A stretch of DNA of 64,000 nt from Pholiota molesta (Eukaryota > Basidiomycota > Agaricomycetes > Agaricales > Strophariaceae): the NCBI GenBank assembly GCA_014925825.1, contig JACGCK010000014.1, positions 62,001-126,000 of the forward strand, read 5' to 3'. The notes under the pieces are model-generated. The model ran no database searches and was not told the DNA's origin. It worked only from the letters and a program-made list of their open reading frames with translations. A program made the position numbers and the translations under genes. Shown piece after piece: positions 22,491 to 32,997 of the stretch (position 1 is its first letter; every line of letters starts with the position of its first letter).

Positions 22491-23436
22491 GGCTCGGGCG
22501 AATATAGGCCTTGCGTGAAACTCCAGCGGCCCAGTATAATCCTTGCTAAGAAATGACGATAGCTTCCCATGTCAAACGTAGATATCTAGCGCTTTGTATT
22601 ACAGTCGTTTGCATAATGTTTTGCACTCGACGATATCAGCGAGCAGCGTGATGTGACCATCAAGTCTCTTTCTCACGCAGACTTGACTGCCTGTTCGATA
22701 ACCAAGCAAGGATTTCCTGAGCTATTTCCACCCCTTCGCTCCTCGAAATGGATGCGCGGTCCTCGTTTTGTATTCAAGTTGTCGTCTCAACGCAGCGTGG
22801 ATCGTCTGCGCTGGGTCGCGCCTTGAACGCGGCTCGCGCAGGTCCCGGGCCGGTCACCGTCGGACCTTTTTGTCACCCGATTTAGATTTGTCGAGTGCAA
22901 AACATTATGCAAACGACTGTAACGCTGCGAATGTGGGTACGAGCAACCCTGCAATCGAAATCATTGAACATGTCAAGGCTGACCGCTGACCGCTGACCGC
23001 TGATAGGCACTGATTAATCATGTCTGCGAGTCAAAGATGTGCATTTGCACGTCTGAAGTCTCGGCATGAAGCTTGTATTAGTGTCTAGATGTAAGGCCCT
23101 TATCATCTATGTAGATAAGAATAGTTTGAGGGGGTTGTGAGTCAATGTGAGAGGATTTTAAAAGGATTCATCCATGCGTATTGCTTCCCATTGGAGTCAG
23201 ATGATCTTCGGGTGCAATGTGTGCACTTGCGCGCTAATCATGCCGAGTGATCCGGTGGGCGCTCTGTGTCCTTGTCAAAGAGATCAATATCGAAACAGGT
23301 ACGACAATAGCCATCAAGCCAACATCAAGCGAACATGTCATATAATTTTCTAGTGCGACAACATGCAGTAAATCACTCATAAAGATAGAATCCTGAGAGT
23401 GGGACTATGCGAGAATGCGTGAGGGGTACAGGTACT
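22491..23436. other. No supported gene; shared with block B in part
   Basis: Positions 23,160-23,260 match 43,800-43,915 (shared GCGCTAATCATGCCGAGTGA). Three tandem copies of GACCGCTGA lie at 22,980-23,003. No coding signal beyond short frames. Confidence 0.5.
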
Positions 23437-24108
23437 TTAGAACCTTTCACAGAAAGAGTGCGAACTACGAAATGTGATTTAGTGACGCCCGGAGTGCCCG
23501 CCTCTATATAGTTTACGTCAACATCGATAGCAGGTACGAGTGTCCGAGACTTACTTGACAACGTGGCTCGTTCCATGGTGGACATTGTGTTCAGTGAGCT
23601 TCGTGATACGATCGTTGGCCATGAGTATCGGCTTCTCTTCATTCGTATACACACTCTGCGGGCGAATGTGGGTGCCAAGGTAAGCGTGCGTCGTACCATG
23701 CGCACGTTCCGCATACGTCTTCGAGGCGTGATCCCATAGGTGCTTGCTGTTGGGATTCTCGTGGGCGGGAGGAATAGTGATTTTGTGCTTGTGCAGAGTG
23801 TCTTCGAGAGTCGACTTTCCGTGCTTCTGGGCGATTCTGTGTGCGTCGTGCTCAAGGGAGAGCTGCTCTCCATGGGGGCCAGGACGTCTCCCAGCCCAGA
23901 AGACTGCTTCGTGTTTCTTGGGTTGAAATGCGTGGTCGATTTTCTTCGCCGTGTTCAAAGCATGAACAACCTGGCCAAGGCTACCAATAGCCTTGGGTGG
24001 ATGAACACGAGCGACGAGCTCGTTATCTTGGTCGACGAGAATAGGAGCTGCGATCGAACGACCCACGAGAAGGGCGGCGGAGAAGAAGAGAATTCCAGAG
24101 AAATGCAT
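23437..24108 (-). CDS. Small secreted protein, FWSG/TLED family, copy 2
   Basis: The signal peptide MHFSGILFFSAALLVGRSIAA is followed by PILVDQDNELVAR, a coiled segment with VVHALNTAKKIDHAFQPKK, then AVFWAGRRPG, SLEHDAHRIAQKHGKSTLED, HLWDHASKTYAERAHG, AYLGTHIRPQSVYTNEEKP and LTEHNVHHGTSHVVK. Exon 1 ends at 23555 at a GTAAGT donor. A 110-bp intron leads to a one-codon tail (Phe, then TAA at 23439-23437), and copy 3 ends in the same way. It is about 185 residues and secreted; activity unknown. The promoter at 24,331-24,381 carries the shared palindrome and TATA box. Confidence 0.75.
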
Positions 24109-24330
24109 GGCGAGAAGATAATATGGTCTGAAGTCGCATAATAATCCGATGAGTAGGTGAATAAGCTGTGAACGTTGGCACTTACTTGGAAAGTTGGAAA
24201 TAAAAGTCTTCGGAGGGAGAATTTAGTTGGATGAATTACTTAGGCCGACCTTCGAAGTTAGGATTAGCGCGTCGACTCCATTGGTTCATGCTAAAACTGT
24301 GAGGCTTACCAGCAGCTACAGGTGTGAGGG

Positions 24331-24381
24331 ATCGTATCAAACGATGCTGGAGAATTGTAGGTATCCAGGCAGCATTTTATA
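24331..24381 (-). promoter_or_regulatory. Promoter of secreted copy 2: TATA and palindrome
   Basis: On the minus strand TATAAA (24381-24376) precedes ATCGT-TTGAT-ACGAT (24345-24331), with the same order and similar spacing as the 5.9 kb and 36.0 kb promoters although the flanks have diverged. A splice donor-like GTAAGC follows near 24,310, suggesting an intron in the 5' leader. Confidence 0.6.
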
Positions 24382-25111
24382 GCGATTTACTGGTGCCTCA
24401 GTTGGGGTAACGTCAGGGTAAAGTACATAGTGGGACAAAGCACAATTCTAGACAGTTCCAGACAGTACGTGCGAGTTATCGCCCGACATTGATATGAATC
24501 GAGAAAGCGTTAACGTCTCAACACTTACGTTGGCTGCCGGCTTTCTGAAATCACCTCTACGGTGTGAGGTAATTCGTTTTTAAAAGCGTAGCGACGTCAA
24601 GTAAGCCACTTTTCGCTCGTCACTACTGGTACCTATAGGCTTTGAAATTAGGACTTTGCCATCCTACAGAGCTTGCAATAAAATTCGAAAGTAATTTGAA
24701 AGGTTGGTACTGAGGTTATACTCCAATTTGGACGCTATAAGTGGGTGTGAAAGAGGGAGGAACCCTGGAAACAAACCATATGTAAGTAACATCCTGTCAA
24801 TCCTATCAAGAATTCAAACCTTATCTGACTGGATCATGATGTAAAGGTTTTAAATTTACAGCGCTCGCGTTCCAGCGCTCAGATACAATAGCTTGAAGTG
24901 GCAAGTGTCTAGAACTACCATCGCCTTGGCAGAATTGATTCCATATGACAGCGTGTTACGCACTGCGTTTCTTACAAACCTTGCCAAAATCAAGAACAGT
25001 CACCCTGTCTGGGCATTTTCATTATTACTCACCAGCCCCAAAAATGTTGATTCAGTATTGTTCGTTTCGGAAAATACGACATGAATTTTCCGAAATAACA
25101 AGTTGTATTGA

Positions 25112-26300
25112 CTAATTATAAGTATGCATCAGATGAAAAAGGCCAAGTATTTTTGGGCGCGATACAATTAGTGATACGGTGGGCGGCAAATGCCATTTGG
25201 AGCCACTCGTTGTCCTTGAGGCGCTCCTTCTAAAGCCCTTTCCAGTCAAATCAGAAAAAATATGACGCTCAGAATAAAATGGTCCTATTTTAACAGGCAT
25301 AATGTGACTATTTGCATTCCATGGTTTGCCAGCTGACTTTTTTCGAATTCGTAATGGTGTCCGTAGTCGTCAAATTGTTTCTTTTCGATGGTGGGTTTTC
25401 CAGATGTTATGTATGTTCTTGTTGATATGGAAAACAATTGGTTGGGCCGTGGCGACTTTGCGGATGTCTCCAGATGTCGTTACGCACCCGGCACTCTCGA
25501 GACATTTGAGAGATACTGCGAAGCAGGTCTTTGGGATCCGAATGCAGGTCTTGCTCCCTCCAAAGTTTAAGACCCCAAATGTCAGCTGAAAACCGGAACG
25601 ATCCTTCGTCCAACCGTCTTGGCACCACGGTTTCAGACATTTGGCTAGTTGATTGTATGTGGTAGGGATCTCCTCCACAAATTCATAGTATCCGACCGGA
25701 GCAATGGTAGCAGCGGCGAAGTAGTTACCGAGAGAGTCATACCACGCGGTGGGTCTACGTGTTGAGATGGCTGGCATTGAGCAAGATCATTATCACGCAC
25801 AGGCCAAGATGAGTGAGAGCGAGAGGCTCAATAGGCCGCATCCTACCAACTTGCGTGTTCGATGATTGGTAAAGCTAGTCATATGGACGGGCAGGTAGAA
25901 GCGAAGAAATACGTGTCCAGGGAGAAGGAAGGTCGCCTGCCCAATTGAAAATGTCGAAGACAAACTTATTGGCGCTCAAGATTTCCTTTAAGAGTCGGAA
26001 GAACGATTGTTCTACGCCCTCTCCATATGCAATTGCTATACTGACGTCGAATATGCCCGTGAGGGAATTGACGATGTCCTCCTCGCGGGTAAATTCGCGT
26101 TTGGACAATTTACCTTTCATGTTCTGGCCGACAGGCGTCTGAATGAGTGGGATGACGAAGTTTTGCAAAGCCATCAGCAGCATTTGGGTGTGAGCGCTCC
26201 CACCTTCAACATCGTTTCTGTGACCTGTTTCACCAAATGTATGAGCGCACGTTCTCTGCTCAAGTAAGCCATCTACTGAGCGCACCATTCTTGATCTCAT
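25112..26300 (-). pseudogene. Truncated HET-domain pseudogene
   Basis: The minus-strand frame 26300-25875 has FTREEDIVNSLTGIFDVSI and AYGEG, followed by FNWAGD. The frame 25777-25370 has FQLTFGVLNFGG, PKTCFAVSLK and QPIVFHINK. These match the C-terminal half of the HET gene at 2.5-4.9 kb (TREEDSAYSLMGIFG; LPLGILNIG; APIIFTLNK). The first half of the HET domain (RYAILSHTW to LQELLAP) is missing and the parts lie in different frames, so it cannot make a full protein. A tail-like frame continues to 25112. Confidence 0.75.
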
Positions 26301-27108
26301 CGTCGACGTCCCTATGTTGTTTTAAGCTTGGCGTTTCCGATTCTGAGGTGGGTTAATTTAAAGCCATTGCGAGAGGGACTGAGGATAGAGATTCAAAATC
26401 AATAAGCCAGTTATCACAGTATGCGCCAATGTATACGCACAAGGAGCAGTCGTTGCACGACATAGGAAGCCGTTTTGACGAAAGTCGAACTCGATGTGAA
26501 AGATTCGGTTAGATTGCCATTTTTACACAGCACGCTCGATTTGCTTTCTTGCTGGCTGTTGGTTGGCTGTCAGTGACATTCGATTCACGAATCACAGGCC
26601 ACCATAGACTCCGCTCCCCATGCGTTTAGGATCAAGAAGGAATTAAGTTCGTTGGGAAATCATCAGGGTGACGTTGGAAACCTGGAGCAGAATCAATGCC
26701 AATGGTATGTTGACAGATATAGATTACATACGAATGATTCGTGAGGTTGATTTCGCAAGATCTACTCGAATGTGAGGATATGATGACAGCCAATATCATC
26801 TCAGGGAGAACAGACAATCACCCTCAGTTGAGACTCGAGAGGGCCGAGAAGTCACCGAGCGCCTGTACTGCGGACATCAGATAGTGATAACTTACATACT
26901 TATAGGACGCCACCAGGCGCCACCCGACTGTCATCGACATTGTCAATGCGACGTGGCAGCCCTAGGCATCCAAAACTGTAGCTTCGAAGTTTGTTTTCAG
27001 TCGGAGCATCGAAGGTTACGCAGTAAAAGTTATGACGGGTCACTGAAGATTAAAAACCATGTAGGTCAGACATCAATGCATTAGACTTGTTTTTTCATAC
27101 AGGAAATA
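26301..27108. other. No supported gene
   Basis: Sequence between the HET remnant and the small secreted gene. It holds several short frames with no recognisable domain and may include eroded 5' parts of the HET copy. Confidence 0.45.
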
Positions 27109-27606
27109 TCAAGACATAGAGTACGTGGCGAGCGAAGACAAGATCAATTCCTGAACATCCCATTCAGAACCGGAGAAACAAAGATACAGTTGGAAAACGT
27201 ACTTCATTCCCCAGAAAGTTCCAACTCTCGCCATCGCCGATATAGACCCCTCTTCCCTCGCCGCCGTTCTCACAAGGTGCCATCAGACAGGACCTACGGA
27301 CTCGGGAGGCATAACATCCACGTTGGCCGGCGGCTACAGGCTCGAGGCACGCCTCATCAATTCTGGGGTTGTCATATATCCTCTCGGGCAATTTGTTTCG
27401 TTTCACGAGAGATAAAAGGCATTCGGTGAGAGCCCTGATCCAGAATGTGGGCTTGATTCGTTGAGTTCGTACATACATGTCGCAGGCCCATCAGCCAGAT
27501 TCGTTTTTAGTAGGAACGACTTTGCCTGCGATAACGGGATGACCACTAGATGAGGAATAGAGGAATGAGCAAGAGAAAGCAAGGCCGCAAGAAAAAAGAC
27601 CGACAT
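27109..27606 (-). CDS. Small Cys-containing secreted protein (candidate)
   Basis: The start MSVFFLAALLSLAHSS gives a signal peptide followed by IPHLVVIPLSQAKSFLLK. Three exons (27606-27473, 27434-27203, 27150-27109) keep frame and give about 135 residues with six or so Cys (ATC, LTECLL, DEACLE, GCYA, RSCLMAPC) and a Gly-rich NGGEGRG patch. The first intron would be only 38 bp with a weak GTACGA donor, so a frameshift in place of an intron is an alternative. No family recognised; size and Cys content fit an effector-like secreted protein. Confidence 0.4.
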
Positions 27607-28068
27607 AATTACCAGTGCACCGCATCAACAAGTCAAGGTGCTGAGGTGGTCGCCATTAGTTAAATGACAATAACTTCGAGTTAATGACAAAATGTGCAAG
27701 ACGGTCAGACGAGTTGCAGCGCATTGTCATTCAAGTGCGACGTGGCGCCCAGCATTTGACACCCTAGCTCTGATGATCTGAAGTTTTAGACAACGAAAGC
27801 GATAATTAAATAGCTGAGGAGACAAAAGTGCAGAAGACATGTAATCGGATCGAAGGTCTGGTTGATACAAAGAACGTGAACATGCAAAGTACAAGGCAAG
27901 GGAAGGCAACAGGCGATGGCGTTCCAAAAGAAAACATCAGAAGTTCCCACGAATGTGATTGGACCGGGCTCCCGGGCTTGCGGTTGCCGAGCTCTGCGCG
28001 CCGCCAGCCACATACAACCACCTTCCAACCACCTTCTTCGTAATCTCTCTGCAACTTCAAAATCAAAA
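27607..28068. other. Intergenic, nothing recognised
   Basis: Short frames only, between the small secreted gene and the membrane-protein gene. It probably holds promoter sequence of the former and the 3' flank of the latter. Confidence 0.5.
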
Positions 28069-29475
28069 TCAAGCTTGGTATGTGACTACATCAACTTCGG
28101 CCTTCTCAGATTCAGCCTCGTCCTTAGATTGAGCCCTGTCGTCAGCCTGGACCTTGTCGTCCTCCTGAGTCTTCTCCTCAGAATGGGCGTCCCCGGTTTT
28201 CGCCTCGTCCTTAGATTGAGCCCGGTCGTCAGCCTGGACCTTGTCGTCCTCCTGAGTCTTCTCCTCAGAATGGGCGTCCCCGGTATTCGCCTCATCCCCG
28301 ATGGCTAGCGTCGTCTTCTCTCCAGGCCCTAATTCAACGTCCTTGTTCTGTGTCAAGTTTCGACTTTCGGAATCACATAGTATCACTTGGAAAGGGAGCG
28401 CGATGAACTTGATGTTGCAAACGAATGCGGAACCAGAGAACTCACAAAGTATGTTGTAGAGACTTTGAAGGCAGAGCGGCGCCCAAAGAAACAGTGCAAT
28501 AACCTGCCCAAATCCCCATTGATTGTCCTGGAACTCCGCCCCCGTGACAGCCTTCATGACGTTTCGCGTGCGCTCCATCTGAACCACCTCCACCAACATC
28601 CCAATCGCGAACGCCAAGCTAATCGGGCCCAGAAGGAAGACTTCCCTGCTGACCAAAACTAACCAAATTCCGGTTAGAATGTAACCTGCAACGAGCAACG
28701 CGAGTGTGCCAGCGAGGATGAACCCGATGATGATCCAGCTGAACTTCAACCCGTCCTTGCTAAACGGGCTGAAGAACTGCTTGACGGTGATATGCGGGAG
28801 GTGCACGCTCGCGACCGGAATGTGCGGGATCCAGGGCTCGATGCGGCTGTACGCCGCGCACGCCTCGCCCAACTCGCTGATCGTCTGCCAGCTGGACTCG
28901 CTTGTGCGCAAGCCGCCTATCAAGCCCATGTACAACCCGAATTCAAGGAGCCCGTAGAGAACGAGGATCGCTACACGCAGGCGATCGTTACGCTTCTCGA
29001 TGTGCGTTCGATGTTCGCGTTTCTCAAAGATGCCGGCTGTAACCGAAGACGATAAGAGGGAGAGGAACTGTAGAGTCGTCAACGAGCGCAGAAAGGCGAG
29101 CTCGTAGAAGGGCGCGTGCTGGTGGAAGCGAATGACGGCGGCGACGGCGACTGGGATGCTGAACTGGGCAGAGATGTCGTGGAACGTGGCCTGGAGTGAT
29201 TTCAGATTTTCCTTTGTCTCGTCACTGAAGTTCCATCGTCCTCGAAACGCGTAAATCAAGCAGAATAGAGGCCCGAAGATGAAGGTGAGGATTGCTTGGA
29301 GTATGTATGAGATGTTGGCGCCGATGCCCGACAGATCCGGATTGCCAGTTCCCCAAGCGAGCGTGCAGATGTTCGGACACGCTGCGACGTAGGCGGTGAT
29401 GTTCAGCTGACCCATATTCGCTTGGGTGAGTGCATCGTTAATGGAGGAGAAAGCGTCGCATGAAGGGTTCGCCAT
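28069..29475 (-). CDS. Polytopic membrane protein with acidic repeat tail
   Basis: A single uninterrupted frame of 468 residues from MANPSCDAFSS. The extracellular-like N-terminus has TAYVAACPNICTLAWGTGNP. Six or seven hydrophobic segments follow, including ISYILQAILTFIFGPLFCLI, LRVAILVLYGLLEFGLYMGL, FSWIIIGFILAGTLALLVAG, REVFLLGPISLAFAIGMLVE and FGQVIALFLWAPLCLQSLY. The cytosolic-like tail carries two perfect 29-residue acidic repeats (GDAHSEEKTQEDDKVQADDR core). The lack of introns is unusual for this window. I do not recognise the family. A decayed N-terminal copy lies at 46,082-46,391. Confidence 0.75.
   Translation of the reverse strand: MANPSCDAFSSINDALTQANMGQLNITAYVAACPNICTLAWGTGNPDLSGIGANISYILQAILTFIFGPLFCLIYAFRGRWNFSDETKENLKSLQATFHDISAQFSIPVAVAAVIRFHQHAPFYELAFLRSLTTLQFLSLLSSSVTAGIFEKREHRTHIEKRNDRLRVAILVLYGLLEFGLYMGLIGGLRTSESSWQTISELGEACAAYSRIEPWIPHIPVASVHLPHITVKQFFSPFSKDGLKFSWIIIGFILAGTLALLVAGYILTGIWLVLVSREVFLLGPISLAFAIGMLVEVVQMERTRNVMKAVTGAEFQDNQWGFGQVIALFLWAPLCLQSLYNILCEFSGSAFVCNIKFIALPFQVILCDSESRNLTQNKDVELGPGEKTTLAIGDEANTGDAHSEEKTQEDDKVQADDRAQSKDEAKTGDAHSEEKTQEDDKVQADDRAQSKDEAESEKAEVDVVTYQA
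28116..28289 (-). repeat. Two 87-bp in-frame tandem repeats
   Basis: 28116-28202 and 28203-28289 are nearly identical 87-base units (29 codons) encoding the acidic/Gln/Asp repeat at the C-terminus of the membrane protein. Length in multiples of three fits copy-number change by slippage without frame loss. Confidence 0.85.
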
Positions 29476-29921
29476 CGGGGCTGCTATTCAGTGCTACTGC
29501 TCAAATATATGTCAAACAATAATGTGAACGAATTGCTGACATGGGAGATGTGAAACCGATAGCTCGAGTCGTTCGTTCTGACAAGCCAGGCAAAGCAGGT
29601 AGTCGCGGACGAGATGGCGGGCGAAAGGAACAGGCAACCTAGAGAAGATTATTGGAACGGGTACCTAAATACAGCGCTAGAAGACATGATGTGATTTTCA
29701 TTAAGCGCCTGTGGTTATGTCGAGAAGGATTAGAAAGCACCGCTATCAACGTTCCAGTCTCGAGGTCATCACACGACACTTCCGATTGGATGAATGTTGT
29801 CACATGCTGGTTGCTCGGTCGATTTATCTACATTAGTCGTCGAAAATAAGCGCTGAAGATCTAAATGCATAGAAATTATTGACTTACACAGGATTTTGTC
29901 GGCCAAATTCAACGCCCGTGG
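29476..29921. other. Promoter region of the membrane-protein gene
   Basis: Sequence between the membrane-protein start and the LTR element. It matches block B around 46,400-46,745 in parts (CGTTCGTTCTG, the ATTCATTAA words, and the insertion-site flank). No gene seen. Confidence 0.5.
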
Positions 29922-29926
29922 CCAAC

Positions 29927-30382
29927 TGTAAGGATTTCAGCCTTACCCTTCAACGCACGTGATCCTTAGACGCGCGCTAGGCGCGCGTCAACGCGTTATA
30001 CTTTCCATCTGTTTCATATCTGCTCGCTCTACATTTCCTATTCCACCTATCATTCTACTTGGCTTACTGAGACTCTACTTTTACTTACCAACCCTTCCTG
30101 TCTTGATTCTTAATATTCCTTTGGCTTACTGATTCCTAGTATTGATTACTGTCTTCATTCTTACCAATCTTCATTAGTTCTTCTCTCGTCGTCTACTCAT
30201 CTTGATTCATGACTCCGCTACTCTTTGCTTAGTATATATAGTCTTATAGCTTACAGTTGATACTTCAGTCAATTTAATAGTGTTATAACTGTTACTTCAG
30301 ACTACCTCTCAATTCTCCAATCTCGTGTGACGCTTCGTAACTTCAGTGACGCTCCAGTCTCTAAAGTCAGCCAATCGTCACA
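29927..30382 (+). repeat. 5' LTR
   Basis: 456 bases, TGTAAGGATT...CGTCACA. It contains a perfect hairpin GACGCGCGC-TAG-GCGCGCGTC (29969-29989) and a TATATATA word near 30,233 suited to a promoter. Confidence 0.9.
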
Positions 30383-30611
30383 TATTTTTAACAATCCCAA
30401 CACCTATTACAACAAATCAACTTTCGAAATTGATTTAACGTTTGAACCTTGACCGTTTAAACATTATTTCTTTCTTGACGACATCGACCGTTTGAACCAC
30501 CTCGCCTAGTCCAGCCGGAACACCTTGGCTTGATCACCCAGGATTCCTATTGTTAGGCAAGCTTCAAATATTCTCAGTACAACTTATATTTTTCAGATAA
30601 AAACATACGAA

Positions 30612-32249
30612 ATGTTCTCCAACAATCCCAACTCTTACGGTGTTCGCACCCGTAACCAGCGCACGGCAATGGCGGCCGCCGAGGAAGCCGTGTACGCTGA
30701 AGAAGTCCCTGACTTGACGTTAAGGACTGCCGAAAGCCCTGCCGAAGACAGCAGCTTCGAAGAAATCAAGTCTGCTAAGAAAGCGACTTACCGTGACGTA
30801 GTTGTGAGCGGATCGCGGGCGGTGTTCCCGGATCAAGCTCCGAGCTTCGGGTACATTACCCCAGACACGAGAAGCTCGGCTACGGTCACAGAAGAAAGCT
30901 ACGATCGCTTTGCGACACAAGCTCAGCGCCTGGAAACCTTCTCTCAATGGAAGGAAGACAACCCTAATAAGGTTGTCGACGACGGAACGGCTTGGACGCC
31001 TGTGACCTACATGCGTCCGAGGCGCAGTTGCAGCCACAGCGCAGGCAGTGTCCAGCGCGGACGGCATTCGCCGCGGGTTATCCCCGAGCATGTCGTCAGA
31101 ACTCCCGCAGCGCCTGTTCAGGCAGCTAGAGCGGTCGAGCGTACTCGTGCGTTGGAGCCGGTACTAGTTCCTGCCCCACATGATGCAATCGCACAGGCAG
31201 AAGAATCATTGGCACCAGCCGATCGCGAACGCATTTCGCGGCGCTTTGCGCAAATCAATGTATCCTCCAATAATGATAGCAATCCTGCATTATCTAAAGG
31301 AGAAGGTCCTTCTAAGAAAGGAAAGGCAGTGGACCCAGGAAACTGGGGTAATATATCTTTTGAACCTGAGGAAATGAACCCAGACATTCAAAATGAATTA
31401 TTGAATAAATCTAAGAAGAATAAAAAATCTATTCCTGTTACTAAAGCAGTTAGACAATCCACTGTGCAACCGAGGGATAGTTCATCCCAGATTAATTCTC
31501 GCGTGCAATCTTCACGAATAACGAAAGTGCATCCCATCGATCAAATTTCTGCTACTAGTTATCTAGGCCAAACTTTGAAGAATATGGAACGCCTTGAAAC
31601 GCGTAATAATATTCCGGGGATTTCTGGTCCTTCTGAATCCGAACCTAGTACGAGCGATGACGACGACGATCACAGGAGGCCTCCACCTCCCAGGTCTGAT
31701 CGTAAATCCTGTCAATCGCGGGAGCGTAAAACCCTGAAACCAATTGTTCCAAAAGAATACAATGGTACAGCGGATGCTCGACTTTTCTATCGTTTTGTTA
31801 CAGAAGGCACTGCCTATGTAACCGATGGAAATGTAGCCTTGGAAAAACAAATCTTCGTATTGTCATACCATCTATCTGGCACCGCCTATGATTTTTATAC
31901 TCAGAAAGTAGCAAATAAATTTCATAAGTGGACGCTTTCAACATTTTTCAATGGTCTGTTCAATTACTGTTTCCCCATTAATTACCGGACGATTCAACGC
32001 AAGAAACTTAAACATTGTTATCAAAATGACAAATCTGTGTCTACCTATGTGCACGAACTCGAAGAATTATTCCTTCTCATTGGTTCGGTTGCACCGCGGG
32101 CTCAAGTCCTTAAACTTTGGGATGGCCTCCGTACGCCGATCATAGAAGCGCTCTATCGTGACCACTACAATCCCGAGATCTCTACTTGGGAAGAAGTAGT
32201 TATCACGCCGAGACGATCGAGCTCTCGGAAAGCGTATTTGAATCTATAA
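30612..32249 (+). CDS. Retrotransposon Gag-like protein, frame broken near its end
   Basis: 545 residues from MFSNNPNSYGVRTRNQRTAM. The first 350 residues are charged and low in complexity. From about residue 375 a Gag capsid-like region appears: PKEYNGTADARLFYRFV, LSYHLSGTAYDFYTQKV, WTLSTFFNGLFNYCFP and LKLWDGLRTP. It ends abruptly after STWEEVV; the natural continuation HAETIELSESVFESINNQY lies in the next frame (32186-32662), rich in Asn, Ser and His. No slippery heptamer was seen, so a one-base mutation is likelier than programmed frameshifting. No CCHC zinc knuckle is visible. Confidence 0.75.
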   Translation: MFSNNPNSYGVRTRNQRTAMAAAEEAVYAEEVPDLTLRTAESPAEDSSFEEIKSAKKATYRDVVVSGSRAVFPDQAPSFGYITPDTRSSATVTEESYDRFATQAQRLETFSQWKEDNPNKVVDDGTAWTPVTYMRPRRSCSHSAGSVQRGRHSPRVIPEHVVRTPAAPVQAARAVERTRALEPVLVPAPHDAIAQAEESLAPADRERISRRFAQINVSSNNDSNPALSKGEGPSKKGKAVDPGNWGNISFEPEEMNPDIQNELLNKSKKNKKSIPVTKAVRQSTVQPRDSSSQINSRVQSSRITKVHPIDQISATSYLGQTLKNMERLETRNNIPGISGPSESEPSTSDDDDDHRRPPPPRSDRKSCQSRERKTLKPIVPKEYNGTADARLFYRFVTEGTAYVTDGNVALEKQIFVLSYHLSGTAYDFYTQKVANKFHKWTLSTFFNGLFNYCFPINYRTIQRKKLKHCYQNDKSVSTYVHELEELFLLIGSVAPRAQVLKLWDGLRTPIIEALYRDHYNPEISTWEEVVITPRRSSSRKAYLNL

Positions 32250-32662
32250 ATAATCAATACACGAGCGACTCAGATTCACAGTCGGACTGGAACAAAGATT
32301 CTGCACCCAATGAGGAGCATGACCGCGGGCCCTTGAATGATGATGATTGGTTTGGATCTGCACTGAGTTCGGGCAATAACCAACCATTCAGTAATCAGGA
32401 GAGTTTTACCCACCCAGAACCCTCTTTTGGAAATAATTACCTTTCAAGAACCGATCAAAGATCGCAAGGACCGGCTGGCCGATTCGAAAGAGAGTCCACA
32501 CCTTCGCAGCCGCTCAAAACAAGTGCACCATATCATAAAGACAATCCCAGTTTCGCCGACGCCAACATCAATCCCCATCATAATTCCAGTGCCAACAATC
32601 ATAATTACAGTTCCAACAATCATAACTCCCGTTCCAACTACCGTTCCGACCGCCACCATTGA
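32186..32662 (+). CDS. Gag C-terminal continuation in shifted frame
   Basis: The frame carries HAETIELSESVFESINNQY directly after the Gag break point, then an Asp/Ser/Asn-rich tail with SANNHNYSSNNHNSRSNYRS repeats. It overlaps the end of the main gag frame by about 60 bases and is best read as the original C-terminus of the same protein. Confidence 0.55.
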   Translation: MGRSSYHAETIELSESVFESINNQYTSDSDSQSDWNKDSAPNEEHDRGPLNDDDWFGSALSSGNNQPFSNQESFTHPEPSFGNNYLSRTDQRSQGPAGRFERESTPSQPLKTSAPYHKDNPSFADANINPHHNSSANNHNYSSNNHNSRSNYRSDRHH

Positions 32663-32698
32663 AAACCAGTTCATTTAACCTCCCCAATGGAAGGTTAG

Positions 32699-32940
32699 GA
32701 GGGCGTATGGAGAGATTGTGCCTAATCTCCCACGCACCTGATCTCGCAACACGCCTCGTCGCGTCCCCTCTCCATACTGGGCGCTAGGGTTTTATTTCTA
32801 AGTCTCTTCAAGTTATCTTTTCACTTTCGTTCTCTATGGGCAATTAACCCTTTGTTTTATCTTCTTATCTTTGCTTATTGTCCTTAAGACTCCTTCCTAT
32901 CATTCCTTTCTAGTCATCTATTTTTTAGTTTACCAGTCAT
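32699..32940 (+). repeat. Internal LTR-like relic
   Basis: AGGAGGGCGTA (32699-32709) occurs here and again just before the 3' LTR. The bases that follow, beginning TGGAGAGATT, resemble the LTR start TGTAAGGATT, and CACGCACCTGATC resembles CACGCACGTGATC in the LTR. A pyrimidine-rich stretch follows as in the LTR. This looks like the left part of a related LTR inside the element. Confidence 0.4.
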
Positions 32941-32997
32941 CTTTCAAACGCGCAGAACCACAGCCGAATCCCACGCCGCGTACTATCTCCCATCGGA

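Noticed and set aside
22980..23003. GACCGCTGA triple repeat as a regulatory array
   Set aside because: Only three short units; no relation to a gene start and no second copy at the equivalent place in block B.
32186..32249. Programmed ribosomal frameshifting in gag
   Set aside because: No slippery heptamer or clear downstream pseudoknot was seen at the overlap, so a simple indel is likelier.
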